This document shows, piece by piece, positions 9,276 to 18,121 of a stretch of 64,000 nt of DNA. Made by a program: the position numbers and the translations under genes. Each line of letters begins with the position of its first letter. Position 1 is the stretch's first letter. Below the pieces are notes generated by a model. The model searched no databases and was not told where the DNA came from. It worked only from the letters and a program-made list of their open reading frames with translations. The DNA is from JAHELQ01 sp964491915 (GTDB lineage Bacteria > Acidobacteriota > Aminicenantia > UBA2199), in assembly GCA_964491915.1 (NCBI GenBank), contig CAZBHS010000029.1:1-64000 (forward strand), read 5' to 3'.

Positions 9276-10661
9276 ATGAATACTGATGCTTCTGGATATA
9301 GAGAATTAAAAAATGAAGCTGACAGATTACTCAACTATCACAAAACAACAAGACAATTTTTTAAACATCTAAAAGACACTGATATTGAGAAAATTTCATT
9401 AAAGCACGGGCTATTTAGTTTAAAAAATAAGGTGACTGCGACTCTTCGTTTTTCTAGAAAAATTGATCGTGAAACAATAGATGAAATGAACAGTGTTGCT
9501 CATTATCTGAATCAGAACGTTATTGTAAGGTTTTGCGCCCTGCTGGAAAAACATAAGGTAATTGGTGCAAATATGAAAATTTGCAAGGAAATAGAAGGTT
9601 CAGAAGACCTCAATATACTAAGGGAGCTAAGGAATTGCTTTGCTCATTCTAGTGGAAATTTAAAAAGCGGTAAGCACGAAAAATTGTGTAACAAACTCAA
9701 AAAGCGATTCGAACTAACAGAAAAAGATCATGAGCCAAACGAATTTCCTTTGCCTTCGACGCAAGTGATCGGAGAGCTTTTTAACTCTTGTTTATCTTAT
9801 TCGGAGAAATGTCTTCAATTAAAATCAGAAGGGAAGGGATACTTGTTTGAGAAGGAAAATTCGAAGACCTTTAACAAAAGCTGGGATTGGCATATCGACA
9901 GCGATCATTCAATCGAAGGGATTGATCTAGAAAAAGTTGGACGTTTTGTAGATTCGGCTAATAAGAATAGAGATAAAGAGATAAAAGACGATCCTCGTCA
10001 AGTGCTGCGAAAGTTTGAATTGGTGCGGGATAACAAGGTCACCAACGCTGGATTTCTGTTGTTCTCGAAGGATGATTCGGCCCTCTCAACCATTGAATTG
10101 GCCAGGATCCAGGACAACCATATTATCAAAGACGGCTTGACCCTGAAATCCGATCTGCTGTCTGAAGTGGAAGCAGTGATGAGTTATATCAAGAAACAAA
10201 TTAACAAAGCCTATATCTTCACCGGCGAGATTCAACGGGTAGAGCGATGGGATTATCCCCTTGACGCCGTGAGAGAGATAGTCGTCAACGCCATTGTTCA
10301 CCGGGATTACAGAGAATCTTCCGATAGTATCATTAAAATCTACGATACTAGAATCGAATTCTTCAATCCGGGAAAACTCCCTGAAGGTATGGATGTCGAG
10401 ATACTACTCTCCGGGGATTATGTCTCGAATATCCGCAACAAAAAAATCGCTGAAATATTCAAAGAAGCGAATATGATCGAAAAATATGGATCCGGAATCC
10501 GACGGATCCTCGAAGGATTCAAGGCGCATGGTTTGCCGGAACCTGTGTTTGAAGAGGTGGGCAATGGATTCCGGGTGACTATATACAAAAATGAATCTCC
10601 GGATATCCCCTCAACAGGATCGAAAAACACCCTACAGCGAAACATAGGTGCCCCCAAATGA
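9276..10661 (+). CDS. HEPN-like domain fused to HATPase_c_4-type regulator
   Basis: A 461-residue chimera. The C-terminal half matches the RecG-related/AlbA_2 regulator family: GRFVDSANKNRD, VTNAGFLLFSKDD, and the GHKL ATPase-like block YPLDAVREIVVNAIVHRDYR with its catalytic-type Glu and Asn, ending EKYGSGIRRILEGFKAHGLP. The N-terminus should be an AlbA_2 DNA-binding domain but is instead an all-helical segment with LRELRNCFAHSSG, an R-x4-H motif typical of HEPN RNase or nucleotide-binding domains. The first 700 bases are visibly more AT-rich than the rest, which supports a recent domain swap. GGAGAGG lies 10 bases before the ATG. The stop overlaps the next start (ATGA). It may be a toxin, a defence protein or a regulator; nothing links it chemically to its lipid-loading neighbours. 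Confidence 0.72.
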   Translation: MNTDASGYRELKNEADRLLNYHKTTRQFFKHLKDTDIEKISLKHGLFSLKNKVTATLRFSRKIDRETIDEMNSVAHYLNQNVIVRFCALLEKHKVIGANMKICKEIEGSEDLNILRELRNCFAHSSGNLKSGKHEKLCNKLKKRFELTEKDHEPNEFPLPSTQVIGELFNSCLSYSEKCLQLKSEGKGYLFEKENSKTFNKSWDWHIDSDHSIEGIDLEKVGRFVDSANKNRDKEIKDDPRQVLRKFELVRDNKVTNAGFLLFSKDDSALSTIELARIQDNHIIKDGLTLKSDLLSEVEAVMSYIKKQINKAYIFTGEIQRVERWDYPLDAVREIVVNAIVHRDYRESSDSIIKIYDTRIEFFNPGKLPEGMDVEILLSGDYVSNIRNKKIAEIFKEANMIEKYGSGIRRILEGFKAHGLPEPVFEEVGNGFRVTIYKNESPDIPSTGSKNTLQRNIGAPK

Positions 10662-12328
10662 ATGAAACCGCTAAAAGGAAGAACTATCCAGCGACAGGGC
10701 GCTCGAAAGTTAGGAACCTGGAAGGTGCTCTCGCAGTGAATCTTCTATCGATCCTGGAAGAGCGGGCTTTTAAGATGCCCCACCGGGTGGCGTTCAACCT
10801 TTATAAAAATCGCGCCTGCACCTCTGCGGAGTTGTGGAAGGGAATCTGCAATGTGGGCGGTTTTTTATTGGAGAAGGGAATCGAGAGGCAAGCAAGGGTG
10901 TTGGTGGCGATGCCAAACTCTGTGGAATTCTTTTTCGCATTCTACGGGGTGCAACGGGCAGGTGGAATTGCGGTTCCGGTGTTTCCCGGACTCGGAAAGG
11001 AGAGGATTCTCTCGGTGGCCCGGTTATCAGATTGTTCCCGGATTATTATTCCCCGGTCGTTCGGCGATCGCAAAACAAAAGAACTTCGGGACCTTGCCGA
11101 AGAGAGAGATATCGAGGTGTTCATGGTTGACGAATGCCTCGATAACGACGGGAACTCGAACTTTCCAATTGCTGAAAACGACGATATCTCGTTCATCCAG
11201 TTTACCTCCGGCAGTACAGGCGATCCCAAAGGGGTGGAGCTGACCCATCGCAATCTGGCCACCAATATCAAGCAAATGATCGCCGGCATGGAGATCACCG
11301 AGGAAGACTCCTTCGTCTCCTGGCTGCCGGTGTACCACGACATGGGACTCATCCTTATGACCATGGCGCCCTTCTATCTGGGGATTCCGCTTTTCATTCT
11401 ACCCACCGGACTGCATTACCTGGAAGCCTGGCTGCGGACCATTCACGATACCAAAGCCACATTCACCGCCGCTCCGGATTTCGCCTACCGCCTCTGTTTA
11501 TTATACGTCAAACAAAAAGAAGCGCTCGATTTATCCTCGCTGCGGGTGGCCCTCAATGCCGCCGAACCGGTTCGCGCCACCACCATCCAACAATTCGAAG
11601 CGGCCTTCGGTTTGAAGAATGTCCTCCTTCCAGCCTATGGATTGGCGGAAGCCACAGTAGGTGTGAGTTCCTGGCGACCCGGCCGCCCCATAAAAACCGA
11701 CGACCGCGGCTGCGTCTCTGTAGGCAAACCTTTTCGCGGTATCCAGTTGAACATTGTTTCGGAAGAGGACAATCATCCGCTTCCGGCAAATGAAATCGGC
11801 GAGATAGTCATCGACAGCCAGGCCAATACCAGGGGCTATTTCAGAAATCCTCGAGCGACGAAGGAATTGCACACTGGAGACGACTGTATAAGAACCGGCG
11901 ACCTTGGCTATTGTGACGGCGAAGGCGACATCTTCATCGTGGGCCGCAAAAAGAATATCATTATCCAGGGAGGCGTCAACCTCTCGTCCCGGGAAATCGA
12001 AGAACTCATCGACCGCTTCCCGTTCGTGCGCCGCTGCGCCGCCGTCGGCATAGACCGGGGCCGCCTGGAAGGCGAGCAAGCCTACATCTTCATAGAACCC
12101 CGACTGCCGGGAAAGTCTATGCGAGACGACAATCTCCTGGAAGAACTCTCCATCGAAGTGGTCCAGGCGTTCTACCAATCCTTCGGTTTCCGCCCAGGCC
12201 GCGTGATGTTCACCAAACGGTCAACCATCCCCGTCACTCCCAACGGCAAAATCCGATACCAACAACTCAAAAAACTCTATCTAGACAACACCCTCCAGGA
12301 TCAGAACCTAATCTTGTTTCCGAACTGA
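10658..12328 (+). CDS. Acyl-AMP ligase (FAAL-like, AMP-binding family)
   Basis: A 556-residue adenylate-forming enzyme. The P-loop FIQFTSGSTGDPKGVELTH (near base 11200), LPAYGLAEATVGVS (A5-like), RTGDLG and FIVGRKKNIIIQGG are in the usual order. The C-terminus has NGKIRYQQL with the catalytic Lys. Overall layout, with PVYHDMGL after the P-loop, matches fatty acyl-AMP ligases that load ACPs rather than CoA. With the discrete ACP upstream, the simplest model is fatty-acid activation and loading onto that ACP to start a lipopeptide or to feed the acyltransferase. It begins inside the stop of the HEPN gene. It is convergent with the AAA/nuclease gene, with only 9 bases between the stops. An acyl-CoA ligase role cannot be excluded. 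Confidence 0.8.
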   Translation: MNETAKRKNYPATGRSKVRNLEGALAVNLLSILEERAFKMPHRVAFNLYKNRACTSAELWKGICNVGGFLLEKGIERQARVLVAMPNSVEFFFAFYGVQRAGGIAVPVFPGLGKERILSVARLSDCSRIIIPRSFGDRKTKELRDLAEERDIEVFMVDECLDNDGNSNFPIAENDDISFIQFTSGSTGDPKGVELTHRNLATNIKQMIAGMEITEEDSFVSWLPVYHDMGLILMTMAPFYLGIPLFILPTGLHYLEAWLRTIHDTKATFTAAPDFAYRLCLLYVKQKEALDLSSLRVALNAAEPVRATTIQQFEAAFGLKNVLLPAYGLAEATVGVSSWRPGRPIKTDDRGCVSVGKPFRGIQLNIVSEEDNHPLPANEIGEIVIDSQANTRGYFRNPRATKELHTGDDCIRTGDLGYCDGEGDIFIVGRKKNIIIQGGVNLSSREIEELIDRFPFVRRCAAVGIDRGRLEGEQAYIFIEPRLPGKSMRDDNLLEELSIEVVQAFYQSFGFRPGRVMFTKRSTIPVTPNGKIRYQQLKKLYLDNTLQDQNLILFPN

Positions 12329-12337
12329 GGGATATCT

Positions 12338-13930
12338 CTATTCGCCGGTTTGGACAAACATAGGGGAGACGGTGACGCCGGTCATCTCATCTGTATAAGG
12401 GGCTTCGTATTTCTTCCGGTTTTCTTTATCGACAGCTTCGATGAACAATACCAGATGGATCTCATGCAATCCCAATTGCCGGCCGTAATGCGCTGATTGC
12501 TTCAGGCTTGAAGAGTATGCCGAAGAGGCTGAAAAAGACTTCAACTCAATTCCATAGGTCTTGCCTTTGTATTTGACGATGATGTCGATCTTTCCATTTC
12601 CGGTGGGAAACTCTGGAAACACACGCCCGCCATGCCGTTCCACCAAATTAAATAGGAACATATATATATTGAAATGGAAGACAGCTTCGTACAGGCGCAG
12701 ATCTTTGCGCCGGGGCGCGTCTTTGAACAACCAATGACGGTTCCGGACGAGGTAATCTTGATAGCGCTGAATAATACTCGAGATATCGAGCCCATCCTCG
12801 GCGAAGGCGTCTGAGAGATCATCCATTGGTTCCACCAATTGGCCCATATCTTTGAACAATTCATTGGAGAAATAGTTGAACAACCTCTTTTGAACAAACG
12901 GATTGGAAAAACGGATGACAAATTTGCCGTCCATTTCCACCGGCTCGATCACTCCGTTCATGTATAGGTAATTGGTGCTTTTGTCGTCAAATTTGAAACT
13001 GGACAGCTCACCGGTTTTGTACATATCCAGCACCACATTGCGATGGGGCGCCACATCGGCCTTGTGAATGATATTCAATATATTGGAATTGGGAAGTACA
13101 TTGACCGCAGCCTCGCGGATTTGTTCAAAATGCTCTAGCGTGAGGGGTCTATCCTTACGCTCATTGTATTTGTCCGTCAACAACTCCCCGAACCAGCATG
13201 TCAGGCCCGGCTGGCCATTGGTTTCGGCGAAGATTTTTTCGATCACCTCTTCGGCGATGGGTTGGCCGCTCTCCCGCTCATACCATTGAAACATCCCTTG
13301 AACCTCTTCAAACGTGAGATTCGGAATATGCAGACCCCGCTGGACATTGAAGGGCGAACCTTTGTGGCTGTCGATGCCCAGCACACTGCGAATACCCACC
13401 AACGCCAGACCATGTAAAAGGTAGGATTTTTGATCCGGCGTTTTGTCGATCTCGTCCAACCGGGTAATATAGAGATTTCGCAAGGTGCTGACCACCGCGT
13501 CGATGGCTTCGTTGGCCAAGGCGTCGAACTCGTCCAGAATTAATATTAGGGGTTTATCGAGAACGTCACGTTTGAAAATGTCCTGGAATTTGCTTTGAGT
13601 ATCGACGCCGGGGAAATTTTTGCCCAACCCGTCTCCGATCCGTTGCGCGATGTCGCCGAGTACTTTTTTGGGGTCCGATTGATCTTTCAGGCTTTCGAGG
13701 TTCAACTTCAATACGTCGAAACGGTCGTCCTGTCTCAATTGAAACAAGATTTGCTGCATGATCCATGATTTGCCCGTTTGCCGGGGCGCCCATACCGTGA
13801 CGTAATGACCGCTGGCATCGGGACTTTCGCCCAATAAGTGAAGATAAGCCTCATGGATCAAGCGCTTTCGGGGGGCGTAATAATGCAGATTATTGTCTAC
13901 CGGTCCATAAGAAACGAATCGCCTCGTCAT
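12338..13930 (-). CDS. AAA ATPase with C-terminal PD-(D/E)XK nuclease-like domain
   Basis: A 530-residue protein. The N-terminal ATPase module has Walker A VWAPRQTGKSWIM and Walker B LILILDEFDALA, as in AAA_14/AAA_35-like bacterial P-loop proteins. The C-terminus has a PD-(D/E)XK-type core: GNGKIDIIVKYKGKTYGIEL followed by K, giving the D...ExK pattern. Such ATPase-nuclease proteins are abundant in several environmental phyla; their role is unknown, though a defence or mobile-element origin is often proposed. It starts within the stop of the RND exporter gene (4-base overlap), so it is the second gene of that minus-strand unit. Confidence 0.72.
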   Translation of the reverse strand: MTRRFVSYGPVDNNLHYYAPRKRLIHEAYLHLLGESPDASGHYVTVWAPRQTGKSWIMQQILFQLRQDDRFDVLKLNLESLKDQSDPKKVLGDIAQRIGDGLGKNFPGVDTQSKFQDIFKRDVLDKPLILILDEFDALANEAIDAVVSTLRNLYITRLDEIDKTPDQKSYLLHGLALVGIRSVLGIDSHKGSPFNVQRGLHIPNLTFEEVQGMFQWYERESGQPIAEEVIEKIFAETNGQPGLTCWFGELLTDKYNERKDRPLTLEHFEQIREAAVNVLPNSNILNIIHKADVAPHRNVVLDMYKTGELSSFKFDDKSTNYLYMNGVIEPVEMDGKFVIRFSNPFVQKRLFNYFSNELFKDMGQLVEPMDDLSDAFAEDGLDISSIIQRYQDYLVRNRHWLFKDAPRRKDLRLYEAVFHFNIYMFLFNLVERHGGRVFPEFPTGNGKIDIIVKYKGKTYGIELKSFSASSAYSSSLKQSAHYGRQLGLHEIHLVLFIEAVDKENRKKYEAPYTDEMTGVTVSPMFVQTGE

Positions 13931-16155
13931 GGCCTCATTTTATCAGAAGTTCGCCCCAAAAGCAAAGGCCGCCGGCGGCCGAAGATCGCGGGGATGATGA
14001 CGAGATCGCCTATTAGGGCCAAAAGGATGGCGAAGGCGGAGAGGATGCCCATGCGGGAGACCGGCATGAGGTCGCTGAAATAGCAGGCGGCGAAACCAAG
14101 GGAGAGGATGATGGAGGTGAGGATGTGGGCGGGGGCTGTGCGCCGCAATGTATCGACAATGGCGGATTCCGGATTGGAACCGGCTGATAGGGTGAGAAAA
14201 TAGCCCATGGTGTGCAGAGTGTCGTCAACCGCCAGACCCAGCACAATCGAAGCGGTCATCACCGACACACTGTCCAGCGGAACTCCCAACCATCCCATAC
14301 CGCCGAACACCATAACAATAGGCCAGACATTGGGAATCAACAACCGCAGGCCCAGGCAGACGCTGCGAATCAATAACAGGAATACCAGGCAGACGCAACA
14401 CAAGGTAATGGATAGCGAGATAGCCAAACCCCTGAGCAATGTTTTTTGAGCCTTTAAAATCAAGGGATATTGCCCGGTGATAAAAAATTCGGAATCGGGA
14501 AACACTGTTTCCGCTATGGCGACAATCCGCTCGAACACCGGCTCCGCCCGGTCGAAACTGAGCATCGGCAAGAGCAACGTCACCCTCGCTCGAGCCCCTT
14601 CTGGGGTCAGCAATGCCCGGAGCAGGGGACGGCTGTCCGGTGATGTCTGAAGCAAGCCGATGGAGAGCCAGCGAATGCTGTCCGTCACTGTCCCTTCCAC
14701 CAACACGTAACGGATGGCGGATTCCACCAAATCCCCGGAACTCATCACTCCCCGGATCAATGGTTCCGACCTCAACAATTCCGCCAACCGGGCCAATTTT
14801 TTTTGCGAGTCGGGATCGAGAAATCCCCCTTCCCGGGACAACACCAATTCGGCGGCAAACACACCGACGCCCTCTCGCTCCAACCGTTCCATTTCCATCC
14901 TGCTAGGGTGATGGGGCGGCAAGTAGCGGCCCATGTTATCATCGATTTGTAATTGACTGATCCCCACCAGCGCCAAACCGACAAGCACCGCCATGGCAAA
15001 CCAGACCTTTCGCCGATTGCCCACCGCCAGGGAAGCCAATCTATAACCGGCATCGCTTGACATTTTTTCAAACCGCCGCCGGCGCCGGCTCGAATACAGA
15101 TCGCCGGAAAAAAGAAGGAGCGCCGGATAGAGGGTGAAAGCCAAAACAGTCATGATAACGATGCCGATGGCGGACCACATCCCCAATGTTCGTACCGGAG
15201 GACTATTTCCAAAGGCCAGAGAGCCGAACGCCGCCAATGTGGTGATCCCGGTCCAGATGACAGGCTTCGCTTTTTGAAGATAGGCGTTTATCACCGCCTG
15301 CTTGTGATTGTCACTCTCCAGCGACAATCGCCGGAACGTCATCAAGATATGAACCGCCGTCGCCAGGCAAATCACGAATAAAATGGGAGCCAGGATGATA
15401 TTGACCAGATTCAAGTGAACGCCGGCGTATCCCATAACGCCGAACAAAATCCCCTGGCATACCAATACAAATAACAACGGAATCAACACAAATCGCAATC
15501 GCCGGAAAACAAAAGCCAGTATCGTCATCGCCATTATCAAAAGCAACGGCAAAAAACGCGACGCCATCTTGTAGAGCGACCTGTTCATCTGTAGATGCAA
15601 TACCGGCAGCCCGGAGAGGTGAGCCTCCAAATCCTTTGGTGTTTGTGAGATTTGATTCTCGATTTTCGTCAATAGCGCCCGTTTATCTCCGGGAGAGAGA
15701 TCTTTCAGCAGCACCAGTGTCGTAACGATCGCGCCATAACTACTGATCCAACCGCCCCCTGTCTCGAGCCCATCCCTTTGTATCTCCAAACGGAAGGCCT
15801 GGATATCCAGCGGCGGCCATTGCCATAATTTCCAATTATGACGGGCGCGCAAACCCACCACCGCCTCCACACCCTCGAGGGCCGCGATTCTGTCTTCCAA
15901 TTCCCCCATAAACCGGAGTCCCGCCTCAGTCCAGAGAGCGGATCCTCCGGCGGCGATCCTGACGGCGTGTCCGCTGCCGAAATGGTCGTGGAACTGTTGA
16001 TAATGAAGCAACGACTCCGCGTCGTTGGTGAAAAACACCTCCGGCGCGTTGTCGTTTTGCAAGCGTAGAATTCCCGGCGCTATGATGAGGAAGATAACGA
16101 TATGGATGAATATTACAATTTTTTTATGTCTGAGTAAGACCTCCAGGGCATTCAT
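13927..16155 (-). CDS. RND/MMPL-superfamily exporter
   Basis: A 742-residue integral membrane protein of the RND superfamily, MMPL branch. There is one N-terminal helix (KKIVIFIHIVIFLIIAPGIL), a periplasmic loop domain, five clustered helices (about residues 205-355), a second N-terminal-like helix (about 385-405), a second periplasmic loop, and a final helix cluster with VLGLAVDDTLHTMGYF. That stretch matches the GxxxD proton-relay helix of RND proteins. Two copies of the same topology are typical. Family members export lipids, hopanoids or glycolipids. Its neighbourhood, with a discrete ACP, acyltransferase and acyl-AMP ligase, resembles mycobacterial Pap/FAAL/MmpL lipid loci in content. 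It may therefore export the lipid or lipopeptide, but it is on the opposite strand, so this is inference. Confidence 0.8.
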   Translation of the reverse strand: MNALEVLLRHKKIVIFIHIVIFLIIAPGILRLQNDNAPEVFFTNDAESLLHYQQFHDHFGSGHAVRIAAGGSALWTEAGLRFMGELEDRIAALEGVEAVVGLRARHNWKLWQWPPLDIQAFRLEIQRDGLETGGGWISSYGAIVTTLVLLKDLSPGDKRALLTKIENQISQTPKDLEAHLSGLPVLHLQMNRSLYKMASRFLPLLLIMAMTILAFVFRRLRFVLIPLLFVLVCQGILFGVMGYAGVHLNLVNIILAPILFVICLATAVHILMTFRRLSLESDNHKQAVINAYLQKAKPVIWTGITTLAAFGSLAFGNSPPVRTLGMWSAIGIVIMTVLAFTLYPALLLFSGDLYSSRRRRRFEKMSSDAGYRLASLAVGNRRKVWFAMAVLVGLALVGISQLQIDDNMGRYLPPHHPSRMEMERLEREGVGVFAAELVLSREGGFLDPDSQKKLARLAELLRSEPLIRGVMSSGDLVESAIRYVLVEGTVTDSIRWLSIGLLQTSPDSRPLLRALLTPEGARARVTLLLPMLSFDRAEPVFERIVAIAETVFPDSEFFITGQYPLILKAQKTLLRGLAISLSITLCCVCLVFLLLIRSVCLGLRLLIPNVWPIVMVFGGMGWLGVPLDSVSVMTASIVLGLAVDDTLHTMGYFLTLSAGSNPESAIVDTLRRTAPAHILTSIILSLGFAACYFSDLMPVSRMGILSAFAILLALIGDLVIIPAIFGRRRPLLLGRTSDKMRP

Positions 16156-16205
16156 TCTTTAAAACGCCCCGGAGCGTCGAGTATGAGATAATTTCTTAAT
16201 TGAAA

Positions 16206-16808
16206 TTATTTGTGTTCCAGTAAAGTACAGCAATTTGTCAGCGGCGCGGTAAACGGAGTGATAATCGAAAAACCCTGGCCTTTGCCCACCGACTGCAAAT
16301 TGGAGCGGAATCTAAAACCGGTGAAACAACCGGGATCCACTTTAAATTTAGCCACTTTGTGAGTCATCCGGTTTTTAGCGGTGACAATCCATTTCTGCGG
16401 ATTTACACTCAAGATTTCCCAGGTGAGGGGACGGGACGGGGGCGTGATCATCCGCGGAGGTTTTCTCATCAAACCTTTGCCCTGGCCTTGCGGAGAGGGG
16501 GTGTCCATCACGAGATTCCCCAGGCTGGCGTTATTGGGTCCCTTGACCACGAACCGCTGCCCCGGTTTGATCCGGCCGATTTCGGCGTCGAATGTCTGGC
16601 CCTTGAACGTTGACGGAGGCAACCGGAATTTCACCATATTTCCTGTGGCGATCTCTCTGGCGGTAACAACCCAGGTCCCGGCGTCAATCGAGATAACTTC
16701 GTAATCCAACATGCCGCCCTGAAGATTTTTAGCGTCCACTACCATTCCGGCCATTAAAAGTGCCAGGCAGGCTACCATCAACTTACCTATAAGATTAAAA
16801 CGTTTCAT
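16206..16808 (-). CDS. Exported protein with an internally duplicated domain, function unknown
   Basis: A 200-residue protein with a clear signal peptide: a basic start, a hydrophobic core LMVACLALLMAGM, and a VDA-K-type cleavage site. The mature part holds two copies of a domain of about 55 residues. The first runs from DYEVISIDAGTWVVTAREIA to KPGQRFVV and the second from TWEILSVNPQKWIVTAKNR to GKGQGFSII. Shared features are the WxVTAK/R strand, V(A)KFR/K and P-x-x-F-x-G. I do not recognise the family. The start at 16808 is chosen because GGAGGG lies 7 bases upstream, whereas the longer frame from 16823 begins inside that ribosome-binding site. It is divergent from the sigma-54-controlled gene and shares its intergenic region. 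Confidence 0.7.
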   Translation of the reverse strand: MKRFNLIGKLMVACLALLMAGMVVDAKNLQGGMLDYEVISIDAGTWVVTAREIATGNMVKFRLPPSTFKGQTFDAEIGRIKPGQRFVVKGPNNASLGNLVMDTPSPQGQGKGLMRKPPRMITPPSRPLTWEILSVNPQKWIVTAKNRMTHKVAKFKVDPGCFTGFRFRSNLQSVGKGQGFSIITPFTAPLTNCCTLLEHK

Positions 16809-16960
16809 GTTATTGCCCTCCATAACCCGCTTTCAACAACAAACACGGGCGATTTGTGAAAAAACTTAATTTACTGCCAAGTAAAACCATTATATTTAAA
16901 TGATATATCTATTTCAATCGATATCTCATTTTTAATCGAGAATTTCTTAAAATAGAAAAT

Positions 16961-17133
16961 GTGTAAAATATTTTTACACGTAACGAATGAGAAACTCCGA
17001 TTGTATAAAGTTTTTAGAAAATCGCCGTAAGTGTAAAGAAAATTTACATATTGTGGTAATAATTGTAGCAATACCCTATATGACAGCTTTTAAGGAGTAA
17101 ACCCTAAAACTATAGTGTAAAATAAATTTACAC
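16961..17133 (+). promoter_or_regulatory. Three 19-bp palindromes, candidate enhancer-binding sites
   Basis: The AT-rich region between the divergent exported-protein genes (16809-17284) holds three related 19-bp inverted repeats. GTGTAAAATATTTTTACAC at 16961-16979 has perfect 8-base arms. GTGTAAAGAAAATTTACAT at 17031-17049 has one end mismatch. GTGTAAAATAAATTTACAC is at 17115-17133. Relative to the start expected from the sigma-54 promoter downstream, their centres lie at about -271, -201 and -117. That is where bacterial enhancer-binding proteins bind. The cognate activator is not in the window. Confidence 0.7.
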
Positions 17134-17213
17134 AAAATGTTGACAACCAACCAGCGCTGACAGTTCAGTCATCCAGGAACCCCTGGTATTGTACGTTTCA
17201 AAACACTACTAAG

Positions 17214-17230
17214 CTGGCACGATATTTGCT
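17214..17230 (+). promoter_or_regulatory. Sigma-54 (RpoN) promoter
   Basis: CTGGCACGATATTTGCT matches the sigma-54 consensus YTGGCACGNNNNTTGCW at every fixed position. The essential GG (17216-17217) and GC (17228-17229) are exactly 10 bases apart. The expected start is about 17241, 44 bases before the ATG of the small exported protein, and GGGAGGTG precedes that ATG. Confidence 0.88.
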
Positions 17231-17284
17231 ATCTATATATATGACATTAAAAAAAGTATCAAACATCGACCGGGAGGTGTGTAA

Positions 17285-17770
17285 ATGAATAAGATGATAA
17301 AGGTTTTGATTGTAGTGATTGTGAGCCTTCTCCTCACAACGACATTGCTCAGCTCTAATACCGAAAGCGAAACAAAAGACATTCACGCATTACTCTTCAA
17401 AGGATCCGCGACTCTACAAAAAAGTTACTCGAGCTTGTTTTTATTGGTTAACGAGATCACAATGGTGGAGACCACGGGACAGATTGACTTTTTAACCGCC
17501 CAGGATACCATCGACTCAATCAAATACACTCTGCTGGATTCACGCGACTTATTTACCCGGGCAAAAGATATGTCAACTCAGCCCATATCGGATATTTGCC
17601 TGCGCAAAATCGGCGAGATCACAGACATTCTCGAACAAGTGGGCGGCATAGGAAATTCTCTAAAAGAAGAAAAAGTTCCCGCCAAAGAGATATTCCGCGC
17701 ATTGAACGAAAAATACTTGAAATGTCTGCGGATCGATTGTATCACCGGCGCCCATTCATTGAACGACTAG
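17285..17770 (+). CDS. Small exported helical protein, sigma-54 controlled
   Basis: A 161-residue protein with a strong N-terminal hydrophobic segment (KVLIVVIVSLLLTTTLL) that is a signal peptide or anchor. The rest is predicted mostly helical and polar, with only two Cys (in DICLRK and KYLKCLRIDCI, three counting both in the latter). I do not recognise a family. The start is firm: GGGAGGTG sits just before the ATG, about 40 bases after a textbook sigma-54 promoter with three upstream palindromes. The gene is therefore an inducible, energy-gated secreted or periplasmic product, perhaps tied to stress, nitrogen or surface signalling. The next gene on the same strand is a microcompartment fragment with its own promoter. 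Confidence 0.75.
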   Translation: MNKMIKVLIVVIVSLLLTTTLLSSNTESETKDIHALLFKGSATLQKSYSSLFLLVNEITMVETTGQIDFLTAQDTIDSIKYTLLDSRDLFTRAKDMSTQPISDICLRKIGEITDILEQVGGIGNSLKEEKVPAKEIFRALNEKYLKCLRIDCITGAHSLND

Positions 17771-17888
17771 CGCCGGCCGCCGTTCATTCATAGCCATTAC
17801 CAGTAAGATTACGCCCTTCCATAAACGACTCGTTTTCCCGCCTTTACTTTAAAAAGCGCCGATGTTTGAAGTAAAATAGCGTTGAGTA

Positions 17889-17917
17889 TTGAAATACAAC
17901 GATATTTTTCTTATAAT
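17889..17917 (+). promoter_or_regulatory. Sigma-70-type promoter for the microcompartment remnant/deoC/tpiA run
   Basis: TTGAAA at 17889-17894 and TATAAT at 17912-17917 are separated by 17 bases. This lies in the 219-base gap between the small exported gene and the BMC fragment, in which I see no other gene. Confidence 0.55.
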
Positions 17918-17989
17918 ACATCTTTGTTTTAAAAAAACAAATAATGCCGGAAAGGCAAATAGACTAGTAATCACAGAATAGAAGGGCGC

Positions 17990-18118
17990 ATGTCAGACGC
18001 ATTGGGTATGATAGAAACAAAAGGCTTCGTTGCCGCGGCGGCGGACGCCGTGATTATGGCCATCGTGGACATCATCGAAATCGACGGCAAAGAACAATTA
18101 TTATTCAACCAGGGATGA
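17990..18118 (+). pseudogene. Bacterial microcompartment shell protein (BMC-H) remnant
   Basis: A 42-codon reading frame with AAGGG before its ATG. Its first 13 residues, MSDALGMIETKGF, are the hallmark N-terminus of BMC-H hexameric shell proteins (Pfam BMC). A real BMC-H has about 90 residues. Here the sequence leaves the family after about 20 residues, ending IIEIDGKEQLLFNQG. It is therefore an internally deleted or chimeric gene, or a collapsed repeat in the assembly (BMC loci carry several near-identical shell genes). It sits 3 bases before deoC, whose N-terminus looks like an encapsulation peptide, so a microcompartment locus once stood here or stands here unassembled. Confidence 0.7.
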
Positions 18119-18121
18119 TTA

